Source: Chitinophaga pinensis (GTDB lineage: Bacteria; Bacteroidota; Bacteroidia; Chitinophagales; Chitinophagaceae). From it: a DNA stretch of 64,000 bases. The notes under the pieces are model-generated. The model did no database searches and was not told the DNA's origin. It was given only the letters and a program-made list of their open reading frames with translations. The translations under genes were made by a program, and so were the position numbers. Shown in pieces: positions 36,450 to 45,592 of this stretch. The stretch covers positions 3,100,001 through 3,164,000 of the forward strand of contig LR632930.1 in NCBI GenBank assembly GCA_902167325.1. Direction: 5' to 3'. Position 1 is the stretch's first letter. Every line of letters starts with the position of its first letter.

Positions 36450-37061
36450 ATGATTATTTTCGGACTACGGAGCGGCAACGCCCGGCAAAAACAGTCACTT
36501 TCCTACGATTGCGCCCACTGTGGTACTCCGGAAAGTGTTCAAATGCACTTATGGGTAAGGTACTTTCACATCTTCTGGATACCCGTTATTCCGTTGTATA
36601 AAAGCGGGCAAAGCCAGTGCCGCCACTGTAAACAGGCGCTGGACGCACCGGAGATGCCGCAACACCTGGTACAGGGCTACCAAACCGCCCGGAAGCAGGC
36701 AGGTATCTCCGTCAGATACTTCAGCTGGCCTATTATCGCTGCCCTCTTCTTTGGCATCGCCATGATAGCCGTAATGACCGACAGCCGGAAAACCGATACC
36801 TTTATCCAACAACCCCTTGCCGGAGATGTATATGAGATAAAAGGGGACGACGGTTATACGTTGTACCGTATAACGGAGGTAAACGGCGATACAGTCATCA
36901 TGAACCCGCACCTGTTTACGGCAGAGAAGCTGTCGGCCTTCAGGAGGCTGAAGAACTATGATGCCGAAGAATATTCCGATGAAACGTTTCCGCTGGCTAA
37001 AAATGAATTGCTGGTACTGCGGGCAGATGGCGTGATCCGGAAAATTAACAGGGCTGAATAA
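36450..37061 (+). CDS. Zinc-ribbon membrane protein
   Basis: 203 aa. Two CxxC pairs (Cys21/Cys24 in DCAHCG and Cys57/Cys60 in QCRHCK) make a treble-clef or zinc ribbon around FWIPVIPLYKSG, typical of short cytosolic zinc-ribbon domains. One membrane helix follows (FSWPIIAALFFGIAMIAVM, about 95-113). The C-terminal 80 residues look like an extracytoplasmic beta domain (DVYEIKGDDGYTLYRITEVN). Function unknown. It lies 90 bases after the DUF4870 gene and one base before the next gene. Confidence 0.75.
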   Translation: MIIFGLRSGNARQKQSLSYDCAHCGTPESVQMHLWVRYFHIFWIPVIPLYKSGQSQCRHCKQALDAPEMPQHLVQGYQTARKQAGISVRYFSWPIIAALFFGIAMIAVMTDSRKTDTFIQQPLAGDVYEIKGDDGYTLYRITEVNGDTVIMNPHLFTAEKLSAFRRLKNYDAEEYSDETFPLAKNELLVLRADGVIRKINRAE

Positions 37062-37062
37062 G

Positions 37063-37488
37063 ATGTTGTATTATCTTAAATGTATGAGCACCTTCCTGAT
37101 GTCACATCTCGATCCTGCCTTTACGGCAAACTTCAGCCAGAAGCGGTTGCAGTATGCGCGGTTAGGTTGCCTGCCGGATGGTGTGGATACGCCGGAAGCC
37201 CTGATCCGGCATACATTGCAATTGATGGAGGGTGTTTGCCCCGTGCTGGCTGGTGTATTGCATGCAGAGCTGGCAGCAGGCAACCACATCCGGACAGTCT
37301 GCAAACACCTTACGGTAGAACTGCTTGATATTACGCTGGTACGGCCCTTCACCAAAAGGTACAAAGCAAAGCACCTGGAGTATCTGCTGGTAAAAGACCC
37401 GCATTATGGACCCGACCCTGCATTTCATTACCATCAATACACAAGTCTGCAGGCACCGTTACAGCGGCTGACCGCTTCCCTGCATTAA
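37063..37488 (+). CDS. Hypothetical protein, 141 aa
   Basis: Soluble, mostly helical protein with no signal peptide or membrane segment. It starts one base after the zinc-ribbon gene, so both are co-translated; a second ATG at 37084 (MSTFLMSHLD) is also possible. Features are LPDGVDTPEALIRHTLQLME, a His-rich patch near the end (HYGPDPAFHYHQY), and Cys residues at isolated places. I do not recognise the family. Confidence 0.6.
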   Translation: MLYYLKCMSTFLMSHLDPAFTANFSQKRLQYARLGCLPDGVDTPEALIRHTLQLMEGVCPVLAGVLHAELAAGNHIRTVCKHLTVELLDITLVRPFTKRYKAKHLEYLLVKDPHYGPDPAFHYHQYTSLQAPLQRLTASLH

Positions 37489-37516
37489 AAGTACCTACCC
37501 ATAAACCCCAGGTAAA

Positions 37517-37954
37517 ATGACCGTTAAGATCCTGATTGCCATTGCCCTCGTGCTGCTTTTTATACTGATACTCACTTCCTGTTATGGCACCCGTAAAATC
37601 CTGTTGTCGGAAAACCGGGTGCATCACTGGAAGGTATATTGGGTAACTACGCGGCACTTGTCGGTAGGTACATACCAGCATGCGGAGGTGTATTACAAGG
37701 GAAAGCTGCTGGTGCTGCCTAAAGAGGTGACCGATGGCAAACGGGAGGTCAGTGAGTTTGTAACGGCGGCGGCTATAGACAACCGGTCAGGCCACTTTGG
37801 AACGGTAGCCGTGATCTTTGAAGGCGAATTTATCCGTGATGATGGCGTGCCATATCGCGCGTTGGTTACGTTGCATGTAAGACCCGGAAAAGGAAATGAA
37901 CTCATCGTCATCAATCCCTGTAACGGGAGTGAAGCAATAATGGACCCTGCATAA
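37517..37954 (+). CDS. Hypothetical lipoprotein, 145 aa
   Basis: N-terminal lipoprotein-like signal with lipobox LTSC (Cys22) after ILIAIALVLLFILI. The rest is beta-rich (HHWKVYWVTTRHLSVGTYQH, GHFGTVAVIFEGEFI, RALVTLHVRPGKGNELIVIN) and could be a small beta-sandwich. No family recognised. It closes the run of small genes that starts at 36039, 28 bases after the previous one. Confidence 0.6.
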   Translation: MTVKILIAIALVLLFILILTSCYGTRKILLSENRVHHWKVYWVTTRHLSVGTYQHAEVYYKGKLLVLPKEVTDGKREVSEFVTAAAIDNRSGHFGTVAVIFEGEFIRDDGVPYRALVTLHVRPGKGNELIVINPCNGSEAIMDPA

Positions 37955-38193
37955 TCTATTTTCATAGTTATTAACAGCCGCTTTTACCTGTAATCGCACA
38001 AATTCAGGAAAATACATTTCTGTGTATACCAGGCTGTAGGGTGACAGTTTTATAGCGATAGAACGTAATGTATCCGGGGGGGGCCTGTTTGTTTGTAGCA
38101 AACTGACTCTAATCATTTCCACCCCCGCCTGCAATCATTGCCGGCCAATACGGGAAGCTGCAATTTGCCGCAACAATCAATGCAGGCCTACAT

Positions 38194-38856
38194 ATGAATA
38201 CAGCGCTTCCGGAAATCAGACCTTTACTCGATCGTGGCTATCCCTTGCTGCCGGAGTCTGTGAAAGACACTATCTGCAAAACGGCCGCCTTAATACAGGT
38301 GAAGAAAGGGGAAACCATCACCCGCCAGGGGCAACTACTCAGAAACGCCATCCTCGTAGGATCGGGATATATGAAGGTGTACCGGGAAGGGCCGGAAGGG
38401 GAGATCTTTATGTACTACCTTGAAGCAGGCCATGCCTGCGCTATGACCTTTGTATGTGCGCAGGCCAGTGAATTGAGCGGAGTAATGATCTCGGCGCTGG
38501 AAGACAGCATGGTTATTATGCTGCCATTATCAATTATAGACCGCCTGATGCGGGAAAGCCACGAATGGAACCAGTTTGTGGTCAACACCTACCGCGCGCG
38601 TTTTGATAACCTGCTGCAGGCATTCGACAGCGTTGTTTTCAAGAAGCTGGATGAGCGCCTGCTGGATTACCTTCGGGAGCAGTCTGCTAAGATCAGCAGC
38701 CGCACCCTTCAGATCACCCACCAGCAAATTGCAGACGATCTGCATTCCACCCGCGAGGCGGTTTCCCGGTTACTGAAAAACATGGAGCAGCAGGGGCTGC
38801 TGGCTATTAACCGGAACAGCCTGTTGCTGAAAACCGGCATTGTCCGTGCATCGTAA
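38194..38856 (+). CDS. Crp/Fnr-family transcriptional regulator
   Basis: 220 aa with an N-terminal cyclic-nucleotide-binding-like domain (KKGETITRQGQLLRNAILVG, YYLEAGHACAMTFVCAQASE) and a C-terminal winged HTH (TLQITHQQIADDLHSTREAV, SRLLKNMEQQGLLAI). No Fnr-type Cys cluster is seen, and the nucleotide-binding signature is degenerate, as in many Bacteroidota members. Its likely target is itself or the OsmC gene on the other strand, 36 bases downstream. Confidence 0.9.
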   Translation: MNTALPEIRPLLDRGYPLLPESVKDTICKTAALIQVKKGETITRQGQLLRNAILVGSGYMKVYREGPEGEIFMYYLEAGHACAMTFVCAQASELSGVMISALEDSMVIMLPLSIIDRLMRESHEWNQFVVNTYRARFDNLLQAFDSVVFKKLDERLLDYLREQSAKISSRTLQITHQQIADDLHSTREAVSRLLKNMEQQGLLAINRNSLLLKTGIVRAS

Positions 38857-38892
38857 TGCAGGCAATGCCGGGGGGAGATCAGGCATCCCTGA

Positions 38893-39342
38893 TTATACAA
38901 GCTCCTTTTTATTCGAAAATATCAGTACACCGTTATAGGTAACATCCCAGGTAACGGGCATGATCTTTTTGAGCATATCGCTCACCCCGCATATTTTTTC
39001 CTGCGATTGTGTTACGGCATTTAATGCTGCCTCAGTAAAAGCCTGTGGTCCCTGAAATACATAATTGAGGTGGATGGCGGTGTATTGCATAGGCTGGCCC
39101 TTCGACAGCTCTCCGCGTACCTTAATATCGAAACTGTCCACCTCCGTTTGCGTTTTGCGCAGCAGGGCAGCTACATCCATACCGGTGCAGCCGGAGAGGG
39201 CCGTTAATACCAGTGGCTTGGGTATAGGTCCATTGTCTTCACCGCCTGCTCTTTCCGGGGCATCCATCACAATGGTATGGCCGTTCACGAGTGCGTTGAA
39301 TTGCATTTTGCCCATCCATTGGGTTTCAGTTTCGTGGTGCAT
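38893..39342 (-). CDS. OsmC/Ohr-family peroxiredoxin-like protein
   Basis: Small cytoplasmic protein of the OsmC fold that reduces organic peroxides with two Cys residues, here in ALSGCTGMDVAALL and EKICGVSDML. The longest frame begins at 39378 (161 aa), but MHHETETQWMGKMQFN, starting at 39342, fits the family length of about 150 aa and leaves room for a promoter. The neighbour on the other strand, 36 bases away, is a Crp-type regulator. Confidence 0.85.
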   Translation of the reverse strand: MHHETETQWMGKMQFNALVNGHTIVMDAPERAGGEDNGPIPKPLVLTALSGCTGMDVAALLRKTQTEVDSFDIKVRGELSKGQPMQYTAIHLNYVFQGPQAFTEAALNAVTQSQEKICGVSDMLKKIMPVTWDVTYNGVLIFSNKKELV

Positions 39343-39389
39343 AATGATTTTATATTTAGATTGAATAATGTACCCCAAAGGTCAACTTC

Positions 39390-39584
39390 ATGCAGCCGGA
39401 ACATTGTAACATGGATCACATAGCGATAGTATATTTTCCGGGATGCGGATTCAACAGTAAAGGGTATACTATCCGGGAATGGAAAACGAATGCACCTGAT
39501 CCGCTGATTTTACAACAGGTGAGGGAAGTGTTTCAATCTTGGCAGGATGTTGCGTTGAGGAAAGAACGCGGGGCTGACAATTAG
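39390..39584 (+). CDS. Small hypothetical protein, 64 aa
   Basis: A short open frame with ATGs at 39390 and 39411 (MDHIAIVYFPGCGFNS). It has one hydrophobic strand and acidic helix (PLILQQVREVFQSWQDV). It is divergent from the OsmC gene. No family is recognised and there is no neighbour in the same direction, so it may be a real small gene or a chance frame. Confidence 0.35.
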   Translation: MQPEHCNMDHIAIVYFPGCGFNSKGYTIREWKTNAPDPLILQQVREVFQSWQDVALRKERGADN

Positions 39585-39899
39585 ACATTACATCAACGGC
39601 AATTTCGCTTGATAAGTTCTTTGCTCAGTTGTCAATATTCAGCCAGCTGGTGGCAGTATCTGCACCCAATGGTAAAAAAAAGAACTGGCTCGCCGGCATA
39701 AGATATTTTTGGTTTAACAGGCAATCCGCACCGGCAAATACGGGTGCGGATTATTTATTTCTACAGTTCAGGCACGGCTTTTGACATCCTGCCACAAATC
39801 AGCAATTCCGAAAAGTAACAAATAGCACATATTGACCGTTACACTACAATGCAGCGAATAACCATGCTATTTTTTTAACACCTAACTATCAGACAGATC
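39585..39899. other. Intergenic region upstream of the glycosyltransferase operon
   Basis: 315 bases. The only clear element is a terminator-like hairpin at 39723-39752. No -7 or -33 pair is convincing before the first glycosyltransferase. An open frame without a start codon runs through 39620-39785 but encodes nothing I recognise. Confidence 0.5.
39723..39760 (+). terminator. Terminator-like hairpin
   Basis: AATCCGCACC / GGTGCGGATT, a perfect 10-bp stem with a 10-base loop, followed by ATTTATTT. It lies 139 bases after the small ORF and 140 bases before the glycosyltransferase start. Confidence 0.6.
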
Positions 39900-40916
39900 T
39901 TGGAAACCAGTAAGACCGCACAAGTGGACTATTCGATAGTCATTTGTACCTATAACCCAGAACGCGAAGTATTCAGGCGCTGCCTTAGGGCGGTAGCCAG
40001 GCTCAACTACGAAGGGCTTACCGCAGAAACGATTGTGGTGGATAACAACAGTAATCCGGCGCTCAACGAGGCCGGTTTGCGCACGGTAGCCCCGGGCATT
40101 CCCGGGCTGCGTTTGCTCCGTGAAACCAGGCCTGGTGTGGTACAGGCCCGCATTACGGCTATAAGGGCTTCCCGGGGCAGGACCATCGTTTATTTTGACG
40201 ACGACAATGAACCGGAAAGTGATTATCTCCAGGCGCACCGCCTCCTGGAGCCGCAATTCCCGCAGGTAGGTGCCTGGGGACCGGGGCATGTTACCGTCGA
40301 ATATACCGACGGAATCGATCCGCGATTGACACCCTTTGCCACCAGTGCTTTCCAGGAGCGCCATGAAACCGCCACGCGGTTCGATAACCAGCTGGAATGG
40401 CAGGATTGTTACCCATTCGGGACAGGCATGTGCATCCAGCGTGAGATACTGCTGCGCTACCTTGATATGGCTGATGCCGGCAGTGTAACCCTCGAAGGGC
40501 GCTCGGCGCGTAAACTGACGAGCGGGGAAGATACGCAGATGGTGCTGGTGGGAATCCGTAACGGATACGCCGCCGGGGTATCTCCTGTATTGCGCCTCCG
40601 CCACCTCATTCCCGCGCGGAAAGCCAACGCCGCTTACCTGAAGCGGCTTGCGTATGGCACGAGTGTTTGCTATGAAATGTGCCTCCTGCAGGTTTTCCCG
40701 GAAAGGGAGGCCATCCTGGATTCACGCATCATGACGCCGGCCAAGTTTAACCGGAAATCATTCAAAAGGTGGGCAGCCGCCGGCTTTGGCCTTCACCCTT
40801 CTAAAACTTTCGAGCTGGCCAGGTATATCGGCTTCCATGAGGGGATCTATATCGCCGCCGGGCGCCCGGTACCCGCTTTCGTTAACTGGGTTACCCGGCT
40901 ACTGAGGTTCCGTTAA
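39900..40916 (+). CDS. GT2-family glycosyltransferase
   Basis: 338-aa GT-A-type enzyme, cytoplasmic or membrane-attached. It begins with SIVICTYNPE, has VDNNSNPALN for nucleotide binding, and the DXD-type motif YFDDDNEPE at about 98-106. SGEDTQMVL is the acceptor-side acidic motif. An in-frame stop at 39876-39878 and lack of any ATG before the first strand force TTG at 39900 as start. Two more glycosyltransferases follow in the same direction, so it belongs to a short polysaccharide or glycolipid operon. Confidence 0.85.
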   Translation: METSKTAQVDYSIVICTYNPEREVFRRCLRAVARLNYEGLTAETIVVDNNSNPALNEAGLRTVAPGIPGLRLLRETRPGVVQARITAIRASRGRTIVYFDDDNEPESDYLQAHRLLEPQFPQVGAWGPGHVTVEYTDGIDPRLTPFATSAFQERHETATRFDNQLEWQDCYPFGTGMCIQREILLRYLDMADAGSVTLEGRSARKLTSGEDTQMVLVGIRNGYAAGVSPVLRLRHLIPARKANAAYLKRLAYGTSVCYEMCLLQVFPEREAILDSRIMTPAKFNRKSFKRWAAAGFGLHPSKTFELARYIGFHEGIYIAAGRPVPAFVNWVTRLLRFR

Positions 40917-40947
40917 GCATTCAGACCATCTCAACTTTTAATTTTAT

Positions 40948-41973
40948 ATGTCTCAATCAACAATAAGCCAGGCTTCTCCGGCAGGGATTTCGGTTATCAT
41001 CTGCTGCTACAACAGTACGCAACGGATCGGGGAAACCCTCCGCCACCTGGCCCTGCAGCAATTCCCTGACGATTTTAACTTCGAAGTACTGCTGGTCGAT
41101 AATGATTCAACCGACGATACCGCTTCGGTGGCCCGCGCCATTTGGGACGGGGAAGGTCCCGCAGGCATCCCCCTTCGCATTGTGGATGAACTCCGCGCCG
41201 GGCAGATGTATGCCCGCGAAAAGGGCGTAAAAGAAGCTGCGTACGACAGCATCGTATTTTGCGACGACGATAACTGGCTCAATGCTGATTATGTATTCTA
41301 CGCCTGGAAAACCCTCAGTGAAAACCCCACCGTAGGCGCGGCAGGCGGCAGTAATTATCCGGTGACAGATGCGCCGGCTTATCCAGACTGGTTTCCCGAA
41401 CATGCCGATAAATTCGCGCTCGGCGTACCGGGGGAGGAATCGTGCATCGTCAACAACCGGAGCTTTATCCTCGGTGCCGGCATGGTGACCCGGAAAAAGC
41501 TTTTCCTCGCCATGTACCCCGATGACCACCCTACGCTCCTGGCCGGAAGGAACGGAAGCAAGCTCAGTACCGGCGACGATTTCGAGTACTGCAAAAGACT
41601 CATGATCGCAGGCTACGATCTCTACTTCGAAAAACGCCTCAGTCTCCGGCATTTCATCCCCCGCCAGCGGCTTATGCCAGCGTATCTTGAAAGGTTGCTG
41701 GCCGGCATCAATGATGCCACTCCCACCATCGAGCTGTACGATCTTGCGCTACGGGCACACCGGCGGAACAAGAAAAAGAACCGCTGGCGCATGTTGCTGC
41801 TGTCGCCCTTCCGGATTATCTTTACAAAATGGGGGTTGATGGACCGTGTGCTGATCGATGAAAGAAATACCCTGTACTACCTTTCTCCGTTTGATTTGGG
41901 TGGTACGCATGAAATGAAAGTGATCAAAAAATTCTTCCGGTACGCCAAAAGCGTAGAGCCAGGTAAAATCTGA
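40948..41973 (+). CDS. GT2-family glycosyltransferase
   Basis: 341-aa GT-A enzyme with ISVIICCYNSTQRI, VLLVDNDSTDDTASVA and FCDDDNWLNADYVF (DXD at about 106-108), then STGDDFEYCKRLMIAG. It resembles the preceding enzyme (38% or so cannot be computed here, but the motif order is the same), so the two may be old duplicates. It begins 31 bases after its neighbour. Confidence 0.85.
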   Translation: MSQSTISQASPAGISVIICCYNSTQRIGETLRHLALQQFPDDFNFEVLLVDNDSTDDTASVARAIWDGEGPAGIPLRIVDELRAGQMYAREKGVKEAAYDSIVFCDDDNWLNADYVFYAWKTLSENPTVGAAGGSNYPVTDAPAYPDWFPEHADKFALGVPGEESCIVNNRSFILGAGMVTRKKLFLAMYPDDHPTLLAGRNGSKLSTGDDFEYCKRLMIAGYDLYFEKRLSLRHFIPRQRLMPAYLERLLAGINDATPTIELYDLALRAHRRNKKKNRWRMLLLSPFRIIFTKWGLMDRVLIDERNTLYYLSPFDLGGTHEMKVIKKFFRYAKSVEPGKI

Positions 41974-42034
41974 CGGACGGGAGAAGGTTGTTTTGACGGA
42001 ACCGGCCTGCACTAAGCCCCTGCGTAATTATACT

Positions 42035-42991
42035 ATGAAAGATTATAAAGTACAATCTCCGGTGTTGTTCATCGTGTTCAACCGGCCAGACACTACCCGT
42101 AAAGTATTTGAACGCATCCGGGAAGTGAAGCCATCCCGGCTGTACATAGCGGCAGACGGCCCGCGTGCCGGCCGGCCGGCCGATGAGGCCAACTGCAGCG
42201 AAGTACGCCGCATCGTTGAGGGGGTGGATTGGGACTGCGAAGTGAAAACACTTTTCAGTGACGTTAACAAAGGCTGCAAAATCGCAGTCTCAAATGCCAT
42301 TACCTGGTTCTTCGACAACGAGCCGGAAGGTATCATCCTGGAAGACGACTGCTTACCCGCTTATAGTTTCTTCTCTTTCTGCGACGAGATGCTGCAACGC
42401 TACCGGAACGATCCGAAGGTGTTTTCCATCACCGGCACTAATAAGCAAATGGGCCGCAGGTGGACTGATGCCGATTACTACTTTTCCCGTTATGCGAATA
42501 TCTGGGGATGGGCCAGTTGGGCGCGGGTCTGGAAGCAATACGACCATACGCTCAGCCGCTATGGGGAAAGTGAAGTGGCAAAGGTAATGGCCAGGGTATA
42601 CGACGACCGTTTCTATATCGATGACTTTGTTAATATCTTCAGAAAACTCAAAGCAGGGGAGATCGATACCTGGGATTATCAGTTTAATTTCCTTGGTTTC
42701 TTCACGGAAGGACTGACAATCTCCCCTAATGTGAACCTGATCAGCAATATCGGTTTCGGAGAAGGGGCCACGCATACGTTCGATACCATTAACCCCTTTG
42801 CCGCTATGCCGCTGGTGGAACTGACAGGGCCGTTGAAGCATCCGGATGTTGTAGCGCCGGTAAAGGACGCCGATGCAACGTACCTGAGAGTTGAGCATGA
42901 CCTCGATGCCAGGTGGGCCAGGTATATGAAACGTACTAAACGAATCAAAAGATGGCTGCGCCGTACTTTTTTAGGGAGAAAAGAGCTTTGA
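42035..42991 (+). CDS. Sugar nucleotide-dependent glycosyltransferase (HlpA-like)
   Basis: 318-aa GT-A protein with LFIVFNRPDTTRKVFERIRE, LYIAADGPR, NKGCKIAVSNAITWFF and the acidic EDD motif ILEDDCLPAYSFF at about 101-113. This plan is that of proteins often annotated as hemolytic protein HlpA-like or nucleotide-diphospho-sugar transferases. A frame opens at TTG 41993, but ATG 42035 fits the family start. It is the third gene of the glycosyltransferase run. Confidence 0.8.
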   Translation: MKDYKVQSPVLFIVFNRPDTTRKVFERIREVKPSRLYIAADGPRAGRPADEANCSEVRRIVEGVDWDCEVKTLFSDVNKGCKIAVSNAITWFFDNEPEGIILEDDCLPAYSFFSFCDEMLQRYRNDPKVFSITGTNKQMGRRWTDADYYFSRYANIWGWASWARVWKQYDHTLSRYGESEVAKVMARVYDDRFYIDDFVNIFRKLKAGEIDTWDYQFNFLGFFTEGLTISPNVNLISNIGFGEGATHTFDTINPFAAMPLVELTGPLKHPDVVAPVKDADATYLRVEHDLDARWARYMKRTKRIKRWLRRTFLGRKEL

Positions 42992-43007
42992 CAGGGAGGG
43001 ATTTCAT

Positions 43008-43211
43008 ATGATACTAATAGCCATTCTCCTTCCCGCATTCTCCTTCCTGCTTAGAGGAATGATCCTACATGCTATACTGTGCTTAGTATTGCAGATCACC
43101 CTGATCGGGTGGTTGCCGGCAGCCATCTGGGCGGTAGTTTCCCTGAACAATGCCCGGGCGGAAAAGCGGGCAGACCGTATTATCAGGGCCATGCGTAACA
43201 GGAAGCATTAA
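43008..43211 (+). CDS. Pmp3/YqaE-like small membrane protein
   Basis: 67 aa, two hydrophobic segments (ILIAILLPAFSFLL and LVLQITLIGWLPAAIWAVVS) with the LIGWLPAAI motif of the Pmp3/YqaE (UPF0057) family, and a basic tail (RAEKRADRIIRAMRNRKH). A good purine-rich site (AGGGAGGG) stands before the ATG. Proteins of this type affect membrane potential or cation leak. Confidence 0.75.
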   Translation: MILIAILLPAFSFLLRGMILHAILCLVLQITLIGWLPAAIWAVVSLNNARAEKRADRIIRAMRNRKH

Positions 43212-43522
43212 GCACCGGCCCTTCAACCCTGCACGGGCGCAAATATTTTTCCGCATTTCGTAACTGCTCCGGCAGAAACAGGGTCGTTGTCCCTGAAACC
43301 CTTATCTGTACAGCATTTTTGCTGCTATTCCTCCTTCAGACATTATAATTGTTGTTTTTCCTGATCCGACATGCCGCCAGGCATTGCGTATAGTAATTTT
43401 ACATCCGGATCATGTTGCATACACAGGCATCGCCGGGTATACGCGGGCCGTTTAATCTGCTAATATTTGAAATGCTGCAACCCGAAGTAATGCCGGGCAG
43501 CATGTTTATTTTATTTCTGACC
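43212..43522. other. Intergenic region upstream of the PepSY gene
   Basis: 311 bases before the chosen PepSY start. A possible weak -7 box (TAATTTTA, 43394-43401) and a few short palindromes (ATGCC/GGCAT near 43370) are visible; no gene or strong signal is seen. Confidence 0.4.
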
Positions 43523-44752
43523 ATGAATACTCCAGCTAAACAGTTTAAGAAGAAGAAGTCCAACCGCTCACTCTTCTATCGTATTTCGGCCTGGTTGCAC
43601 CTTTGGCTTGGACTGGTGACGGGAATTATCGTAGTTATCGTGTGCCTCACCGCCTGCATCTGGGTATTTAACGAAGAAATCACCGATATGCTGGAGCCAC
43701 AACATGCCGTGGCTCACCAGGAGAAAGCGGTGATCCTGCCTTCACAGATCATGAAGGTGGCTGCAACAGAATTCCCCGGCAAGCGCGTGAGTTATGCTAC
43801 CTACAGAGTTGGCAGGGTAGTAGATGCCGGTGTTGGCGGCCGCAGGGGAGGTTCCAACATGAAGCTGAACCCTTATACAGCCGAAGTAGTGAGTAAGGAA
43901 GTGCGTAAAGAAGGCGAAGCAGGGTTCTTCCGCTGGGTACTGAACGGGCACCGCTTCCTCTGGTTGCCTTTTGAAATTGGCCGTCCTGTCGTCAATTACA
44001 GCATACTTATATTTCTGATTACCCTGATTACCGGAATGGTATTATGGTGGCCGAAGAAATGGAACAAATCCACCCGTCAGCAGAGCTTCACCATTAAATG
44101 GGGCGGCACCATCAAACGGGTAAACTACGATCTGCACAATGTACTGGGCTTTTATGCCTTACTGCTGCTTTTCGCTATCGGTGCAACGGGTATCGTATAC
44201 GGCATTCAATGGTGGAGCAAGGGCCTTTACTGGGCTACCTCGGGAGGTAAAAGCCTGCCTGAATATGTGGAGAAGAAGTCGGACTCCCTGCAGGCCGGGA
44301 AGCATTACACCCCTGAGCAGGCTGCCGATATCGCATTCCAGACCGTACTGCGGAAGCACCCTGATGCAAATGGCTACTATATGTCTTTCCCGGATACCTC
44401 AAAGCCGGAGTCCAGCATATTGGTGATCGCTTATCCCGGGAAAGGACAGTACTACAATTCGGAGCGTTACACTTTTGACCAGCATACGCTGCAGGAACTG
44501 AAAGAACCCCGGACCATTTACGATGGCAGCTATGCCGAGGCGGAATTTGGCACCAAACTGCGGAAGATGAACTATGATATTCACGTAGGGAGTATCCTTG
44601 GACTGCCCGGTAAGATACTGGCGTTTTTCGCCAGCCTGATAGGGGCAACCCTGCCGGTGACAGGGTTTATTATCTGGTGGGGCAAAAAGAAAAAACAGAA
44701 GAAACCGGCGAAAAAACCGGCTGTGCGGCAGCAGCAGGCAGAAGCCGTGTAA
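43523..44752 (+). CDS. PepSY-associated membrane protein
   Basis: 409-aa inner-membrane protein of the PepSY-TM (PiuB-like) family. The start at 43523 (MNTPAKQFKKKKS) is chosen over the long frame from 43412, because homology begins at the basic region before the first helix (RISAWLHLWLGLVTGIIVVI). It has about four membrane helices, PepSY-type periplasmic domains (ILPSQIMKVAATEFPGKRVS, YTPEQAADIAFQTVLRKHPD) and the final GATLPVTGFIIWWGKKKK. Such proteins are linked to iron or siderophore metabolism in other bacteria. Confidence 0.85.
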   Translation: MNTPAKQFKKKKSNRSLFYRISAWLHLWLGLVTGIIVVIVCLTACIWVFNEEITDMLEPQHAVAHQEKAVILPSQIMKVAATEFPGKRVSYATYRVGRVVDAGVGGRRGGSNMKLNPYTAEVVSKEVRKEGEAGFFRWVLNGHRFLWLPFEIGRPVVNYSILIFLITLITGMVLWWPKKWNKSTRQQSFTIKWGGTIKRVNYDLHNVLGFYALLLLFAIGATGIVYGIQWWSKGLYWATSGGKSLPEYVEKKSDSLQAGKHYTPEQAADIAFQTVLRKHPDANGYYMSFPDTSKPESSILVIAYPGKGQYYNSERYTFDQHTLQELKEPRTIYDGSYAEAEFGTKLRKMNYDIHVGSILGLPGKILAFFASLIGATLPVTGFIIWWGKKKKQKKPAKKPAVRQQQAEAV

Positions 44753-44778
44753 GAAAAGCGTATGTAAGCCTGATTGTA

Positions 44779-45492
44779 TTACGGATTGGTAGAGAAAATG
44801 GAACCATTGGCGATCAGCGCTCTCCGGTTCATTTTCAGCATATCAGTCACCCATTGTGCAAAGTCTTCGGGCTGCAATACTTTGTCGGGATTCCCGTCTG
44901 TAAGCGTTCCTACGGTGAGATCAGTGGCAATGGTACTGGGTGTAAGCGTTAATACACGGATGTTGCTTTTCCGCCACTCCGCCATCATGGATTGGGAAAG
45001 GGAAATAACTGCTGCCTTGGAAGCTGCGTAGGCAGACATGCCGGCGCCTCCTTTCAGCCCTGCGGTAGACGCTACATTCACGATATCCCCTTCATTCTTT
45101 TCTTTCATGAAAGGGTATACTGCTTTGGCTGCATAGTATACACCGAACAGATTGGTGTCTATCACCTTTTTCCAGTTTTCGGAAGACATTTCTTCCAGTG
45201 TGCCGAAGTCGCCGATACCTGCATTATTGATCAAAATATCCACCCCGCCCAGTTGTGTTGCCAGGTTTTTAATACCCTCATTGGTTGCTTTCTCATCGGC
45301 AGCGTCAAAAACGGCATATGCAGCCTGTACGCCGAGCTTTTTGATCTCGTCCACTGCAGCCTTCAGTCGCTCTTCATTACGGCCTGTAATGGCAATATTC
45401 ACCCCTTCAGCGGCAAGCGCCAGTGCTACAGCCTTCCCCAATCCTCTTCCGCCTCCGGTAACGATGGCTTTCTTTCCCTTTAAGTCTGTCAT
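44779..45492 (-). CDS. Short-chain dehydrogenase/reductase (FabG-like)
   Basis: 237-aa NAD(P)-dependent oxidoreductase of the classical SDR type. Cofactor motif TGGGRGLG (12-19), NNAG (89-92), and catalytic Ser142, Tyr155 and Lys159 (ASTAGLKGGAGMSAYAASK). It resembles 3-ketoacyl-ACP reductases, but the substrate is uncertain as no fatty-acid genes are nearby. It is convergent with the PepSY gene, 26 bases apart, and its own promoter region lies next to the strong operon terminator at 45593. Confidence 0.9.
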   Translation of the reverse strand: MTDLKGKKAIVTGGGRGLGKAVALALAAEGVNIAITGRNEERLKAAVDEIKKLGVQAAYAVFDAADEKATNEGIKNLATQLGGVDILINNAGIGDFGTLEEMSSENWKKVIDTNLFGVYYAAKAVYPFMKEKNEGDIVNVASTAGLKGGAGMSAYAASKAAVISLSQSMMAEWRKSNIRVLTLTPSTIATDLTVGTLTDGNPDKVLQPEDFAQWVTDMLKMNRRALIANGSIFSTNP

Positions 45493-45592
45493 GGTATGTA
45501 TAATTTTTAATTTGTTAGTTGTTATACCCTTTTCGCGGACCCAAAGATACGATATGGAAGGATTAGTAACGGGAACCCGTTGCCCTTCCGTA

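Noticed and set aside
39620..39785. Open frame before the glycosyltransferase operon
   Set aside because: No start codon, no recognisable homology, and the terminator-like hairpin lies inside it.
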